64,000 bases of DNA from Harmonia axyridis. Its lineage: Eukaryota > Arthropoda > Insecta > Coleoptera > Coccinellidae. Within the stretch, counting starts at the first letter, position 1. Each line of letters begins with the position of its first letter. The notes under the pieces are model-generated. The model saw nothing but the letters and a program-made list of their open reading frames with translations, searched no databases and was not told the DNA's origin. This document shows positions 59,858 to 64,000 of this stretch, in pieces. The stretch lies in assembly GCF_914767665.1 (NCBI RefSeq), contig NC_059508.1, positions 3,162,001 to 3,226,000 on the forward strand, given 5' to 3'. The position numbers and the translations under genes were made by a program.

Positions 59858-60802
59858 GTAAGTTCATACTAAATTTTGTAGGAAAAATCCACAAAACCAT
59901 GAAAATTTTCCTACACTACAATTTTCGGTAGTTGATAAATACTTTAAAATTTGAATACCTGAAGAAAAATATCCATTTACTTTCCATTGACGATCAGAAC
60001 TGTCGATCAAATCGAACGTTCGAAGAACTGACGGCAATCGTTTCAGATCTTGTATTTTTCGGAAATGAGGATTTTTGAAAAGCAAAGGACCGGGTGGAAA
60101 ATACTCAAACGTGTATTTAGCAAACTTTCGGTCTAATCTGAATGACTCAAACTAACGATCGCTGTAGCATGATTAGTGCTTCGATTTGCAAAACAAGAGT
60201 TCTGATCGACAGGTCGCCGGTACATAAATCAAAATAGTTGAAGGCGAATAAAAATCTTCTAGATCAAGACACATGTTGAACCTTATCTCTTGCTTAAGTC
60301 CAGATGAATGCAAATTAGCGCATATTTGATGAATCATAGGTATCACAACTATCATCCTATTCAGTTCATTTAGCTCTGTGGTAGAATTCGCATGTAAAAC
60401 AATTTTTCTTTTGCGTCAGTCATTGCCAGTATTAATGATTGTGACTATAAAAAATTATTTTTATTCGGTTCTCTGTTCTTGACGGATAAAATTTGGAATT
60501 TTTGGTGGAAGTGAGTAAAAAGCATAATTTATTTCAAGAATAATTCCTTGCGAAACTTTTGAACGTTTTCAAAAAGCATATATAGCCTTGGAGCGAAATT
60601 GTTGTAAATTTTAATTACAATACTAATGCCTATTACACTTTCAATCGTTTTTATTACATTAAAAACCTCGTCTGCTCAAAATTAAAAGCTCTTGTTTTTT
60701 TGCTGAGCAGCTCAACAAATTGTTATAATTTAATTCAGTTTTGTTTGTCTTCAGCTTTACTATTGTGCTTTTATCAATCCCATTCATTTTGTTCAATTCA
60801 TA
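59858..60802 (+). other. Probable downstream intron of the TIA-1-like gene, first part
   Basis: No exon recognised. AT-rich sequence without identified repeats. Confidence 0.5.
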
Positions 60803-61090
60803 CAGGGTGTTTCATCATAAACTGGACAAACATAATCAGGGTTATTTACCGCGATGTCCTATTAGACGTTTATGCAAAACTAATAATTATTTTGTGATGA
60901 AAATTTGAATATTGGGGTTTGAGACTATTGATCTTCTCGCTAAAATATTCTCAGACTCCACAACTTCCGGTTATACCGGAAGCAGAAGATACTACTTTCT
61001 CTTTTCAAAGGGTACACTCAGTATAGTATTGCATCATTAAGTAGTTCATTTGATGACAATTTCAGCAATATGCCATGTATTGGGTATAAA
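60803..61090 (+). repeat. Element F1, partial copy c
   Basis: Starts ACAGGGTGTTTCATCATAAA. From about 60865 it matches the F1 arms at 16.1 and 16.9 kb: CCTATTAGACGTTTATG, TTGGGGTTTGAGA, AACTTCCGGTTATACCGGAA and GCATCATTAAGTAG. Only one arm is present. Confidence 0.72.
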
Positions 61091-62672
61091 CTGAACTGAA
61101 TATTAATAACTACGAAAAAAATAAATTTGGGACCACGATTTTGGGTTCTCTTGTGATACAAGATGACGACCAATTTATCTTATTTTCATTCGGTTTCAAT
61201 TCGAAGGAATGTAGGAATATGAAGTCTCCATTGATTTATTCATAGTTTTTTGTAATTATCAGTGATAATTTCTTTTTGATAAGTGAAAATGTGTTGGTAA
61301 AATAACGTGGTTCAACTGAAATGAAAAATTCGTGAAAACTTTCAAGCGTAATACCATTAGTGTAAACGTTAAAAGCCAATTAATAGCTGTAAATGAATAA
61401 AAAATAACTCACTCGCTACCCTGTGGAATGAAACAAAATATTTGGTGTGGAGTAGAATTTTGTTACGTTCTATATAATTTGTTCGATTATCGAGTGAAAC
61501 GATAAACTCACTATATTGAATTCTTTCAGATTTTATTATTATGAAACGATTTTTTTTATTGGATTATAAATTCAGCTCCTCGTAATATTTGGGATATGGG
61601 ATATTTTGTATGAATTATAAACATAATTGTTAAATTTGTAGTGGCTTTCATAAGATTGATAGATTCCACTCATTGCAGAATGTAAACCGTGAAAATATAT
61701 AGGGGAGTTGAAATTATAAATCAATGAAAAAAAAAAAAAAGATCGTTCCAAAATAATCCTCCCGATATCTACTCAAAAGCCTCTCAGTGTTCTCGTCCAA
61801 CTCCACTTGGAACTGAACTATCAAAAGGAATTCCTTACATTGAAAACGTTGATAAGGTTAATATTCTCGCCTCATTAGAATTTTCAAGCTTTCCATTGAG
61901 AGTGACGAATACTTCCATTTTGTGTTTTCCACAAGAACGATTTTCATCCGATGAGCATCATTCGAAAAAAATGAGCTGCAATAACCATCTCAAAGAATAA
62001 TAAAAACGAATAGGTAAGAGAAGCATCTGAAGATCCTTTCACAAGAAGAGACATCGTCTTCATTTGAGCCATTGAGCAAATTCTTTTAAATTCCATCTAG
62101 ATGTCTATGGGTGTTTTCATGCCTGAACATCTTTTTGGACTATTTTAAATACGAATACACTTTGATACGTTTACTTTCCTAACGTCCAGTCAATATTCCC
62201 AAGGAAAATAGGATGTAGCTGTTGATGTATTCGGTTTTACAAAGGGAATTATAGAAACATCGACACAATATCGATTATAAGTTTGTGTTTTTTTAACTTG
62301 CATAAAAAACGAGACTATTAGAAAACTAATCTTGAGAATAACTCCCACTTTAAAATAGAGTCAATGAAGTCTTTCACACCATGGTTTCTTGTTTCCTCTA
62401 TAATTATCGTGTTTAGTTAAAATCACGTTTCTATTATTCTTAAAAGAATAAGAGAATTGAGAATTCTATTGAGACGATCCTTTGTATCGGAAGCACCAGT
62501 CCGATGTCCTAGGTGTAGACTAGAACGTTAATACTGAGCAAAGGCTTTTGTGACCCTTCCAACCGAGCATTTAAGTCCCTTCATGAATTTGCTAAATATC
62601 ACCTTTTGATTGAACGGAATATGCTTACATTTCAAACTTTTGTGTGTGTCATCTAAAGAAAGATTGAAATTT
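61091..62672 (+). other. Gene-free stretch, probable intron
   Basis: No exon or repeat recognised. A poly(A) run lies at about 61727-61740 without other retroposon features. Confidence 0.45.
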
Positions 62673-63110
62673 GGATTATACAGGGTATTAGTGAATAAGT
62701 GCAACAAACTTCGAGGGGTGATTCTGCATAAAAAATAATGACATATATAACTTTTGTCCGCAAATGTTGCGTTTTTTGAGATTCTGGGTTTCTGAAGTTT
62801 TACTTAAAAACGTACTATTTGTTTATTGTTCTGAAACCGGTCGAGATATGCCAATGAAATTTGGTTGGTTTCAAGAGGTAAGTAGTTATTACGCATTTTC
62901 TGACATGCAATTAAGAATTTTATGTTCATCATTGGCGCGCGTACGGGTAATGATCTCAATTTCTTTGAGATAAAATGGTTCGCCACTAAGATATTTCGAA
63001 CTAACAATCATTTTTGAATTCCTCGTTCAATTCGTGGCTTTTTTTTGTATTTTTTATGCAAAAAAATCAGTCTTTTTTGCAGCTCTATAATTAGCCATGC
63101 AACGAGCGTA
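62673..63110 (+). repeat. Probable ACAGGGT-ended dispersed repeat
   Basis: Begins TATACAGGGTATTAGTGAAT. The following sequence (CCGGTCGAGATATGCCAATG, CATTGGCGCGCGTACGGGTA) looks like a repeat type I associate with several insect genomes. That is recollection and was not checked, and there is no second copy in this window. A 69-codon frame inside is not supported as a gene. Confidence 0.4.
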
Positions 63111-63936
63111 AAAAAACATAGTGTAATCGTGCCAGACATATGTACAAAAGTTTAACAAGAAATAAATTTAAAAATAGGATTCAAAATAGACACAAAAAAG
63201 ACCTAGTAGTGTTAAAAGTGAGCCTGTATAATTTGCTGTTCTTCATCAGTATTTCAACCCTACCAAACCGCAAAAATTACTGTGAGTTGTCCCCTGACAA
63301 CTTCGAATTGTGTCACTGAAAATGATAAACAGAAAAGTTCCAGAAAAAACGTATCGACTATCAGTTTAGCAGTTCATACTTGGAAAAGTTTCGAATGTCA
63401 TGGAGACCTTGTTCAAGAAGAATTGCAGAGTTATAACTACTATTGTCCTTCATAATAGACTCGATCCAGCCATTATATTCAGGGAACTTTCCTTTGTTGC
63501 GTCTGGAAAAAACAATAATAATCAGATATCACGAATTTCCTCAATTAACAGCCATAACAGGAATTCTTTCGATGGTTTTTTGGTGTCTTAAAAATAGAGA
63601 TTCCTTTTGCTTCAACTACCGTTAAAATATTATGGATATGCTGTTAGATTCGTCACGTTTTTCGATTGTGTATTTGAAATGGGAACGAATAAGGGTATTT
63701 GAAGTTCTCACAACAAAAACATCTAGAGATTTCAAATTATAGACCAGCATGTTTGCCGGTTCCTATAATTCGATGTTGAATGGGTTTCCCACATGCTTCA
63801 TCTGTTATTACTGCATCTGATGGAATGCCCGATTTCTTTTCAGGAAAATGAATTCGTCTGTGTTTGAGATATTCATAATATCCGACGGAATTCCAGATAC
63901 TATTGCATAAACATATCAGTTTCCATTTAAGATAAT
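63111..63936 (+). other. Gene-free stretch, probable intron
   Basis: No exon or repeat recognised. Confidence 0.45.
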
Positions 63937-63938
63937 TA

Positions 63939-64000
63939 TATTAACTGACAAAGAAACACCCAGAAGGAGCTGTTTAAATTTCATTTTTTTTTTCTTTTTT
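63939..64000 (+). mobile_element. Tc1-type element, 5' end cut by the window edge
   Basis: TA at 63937-63938, then TATTAACTGACAAAGAAACA and CCCAGAAGGAGCTGTTTAAA, the terminal repeat of the Tc1 family seen at 32.5 and 44.3 kb. Eleven bases (CTGCAACACCC-like) are shortened relative to the others. The rest lies beyond the window. Confidence 0.85.

Noticed and set aside
61727..61740. Poly(A) run as a processed retrocopy tail
   Set aside because: No coding remnant or target duplication upstream. A-runs of this size occur elsewhere in the window.

Overview
The window looks like insect nuclear DNA. It is AT-rich and has no dense ORF organisation. It holds two spliced exons of an RNA-binding protein gene and relics of Himar1-like (irritans-type) mariner, Tc1, DD41D and non-LTR elements typical of arthropods. 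I cannot fix the species; a beetle or another holometabolous insect is plausible, but that is only an impression.

The only host gene I can support is on the + strand near the right end. Exons at 56251-56338 and 59782-59857 splice in frame into most of RRM2 of a TIA-1/TIAR (Drosophila Rox8) homologue. They are separated by a 3.4 kb intron. The flanking exons were not found, so much of the window may be intron or intergenic DNA of this locus.

The rest is a repeat landscape. (i) Five decayed copies of one irritans-type mariner lie at 3.8-5.1, 6.7-8.0, 12.0-12.7, 27.5-28.8 and 47.3-48.5 kb. (ii) Five Tc1-type (DD34E) copies or fragments lie at 20.1-21.1, 32.5-34.8, 42.6-42.9, 44.3-45.7 and 63.9-64.0 kb. 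(iii) Two DD41D-type copies lie in tandem at 22.6-23.8 kb. (iv) A second mariner lineage sits inside a hAT-like terminal-repeat element at 40.4-41.9 kb. (v) Two non-LTR fragments are each inserted in an older repeat (33.8-34.3 and 38.6-39.2 kb). (vi) At least eight families of transposase-less inverted-repeat elements are present, many ending in ACAGGGTG-like motifs.

The most striking object is a 6.6 kb Foldback-like element at 48846-55457. It has a perfect 8-bp target duplication (AAGCATGT) and outer terminal inverted repeats of about 240 bp that look identical. Inside these are two inverted arrays of a 141-bp satellite, about 12 units on the left and 20 on the right, around a 1.5 kb spacer with no recognisable transposase. 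Because 141 is a multiple of 3, one frame stays open and gives long 47-residue-repeat ORFs. The variation between units argues that these are not a protein gene. The element looks like a recent insertion, about 0.8 kb upstream of the first TIA-1-like exon.

Every transposase seen is broken, so no autonomous element is evident. Coordinates of repeat boundaries were read by eye and may be off by several bases, except where a target duplication fixes them.
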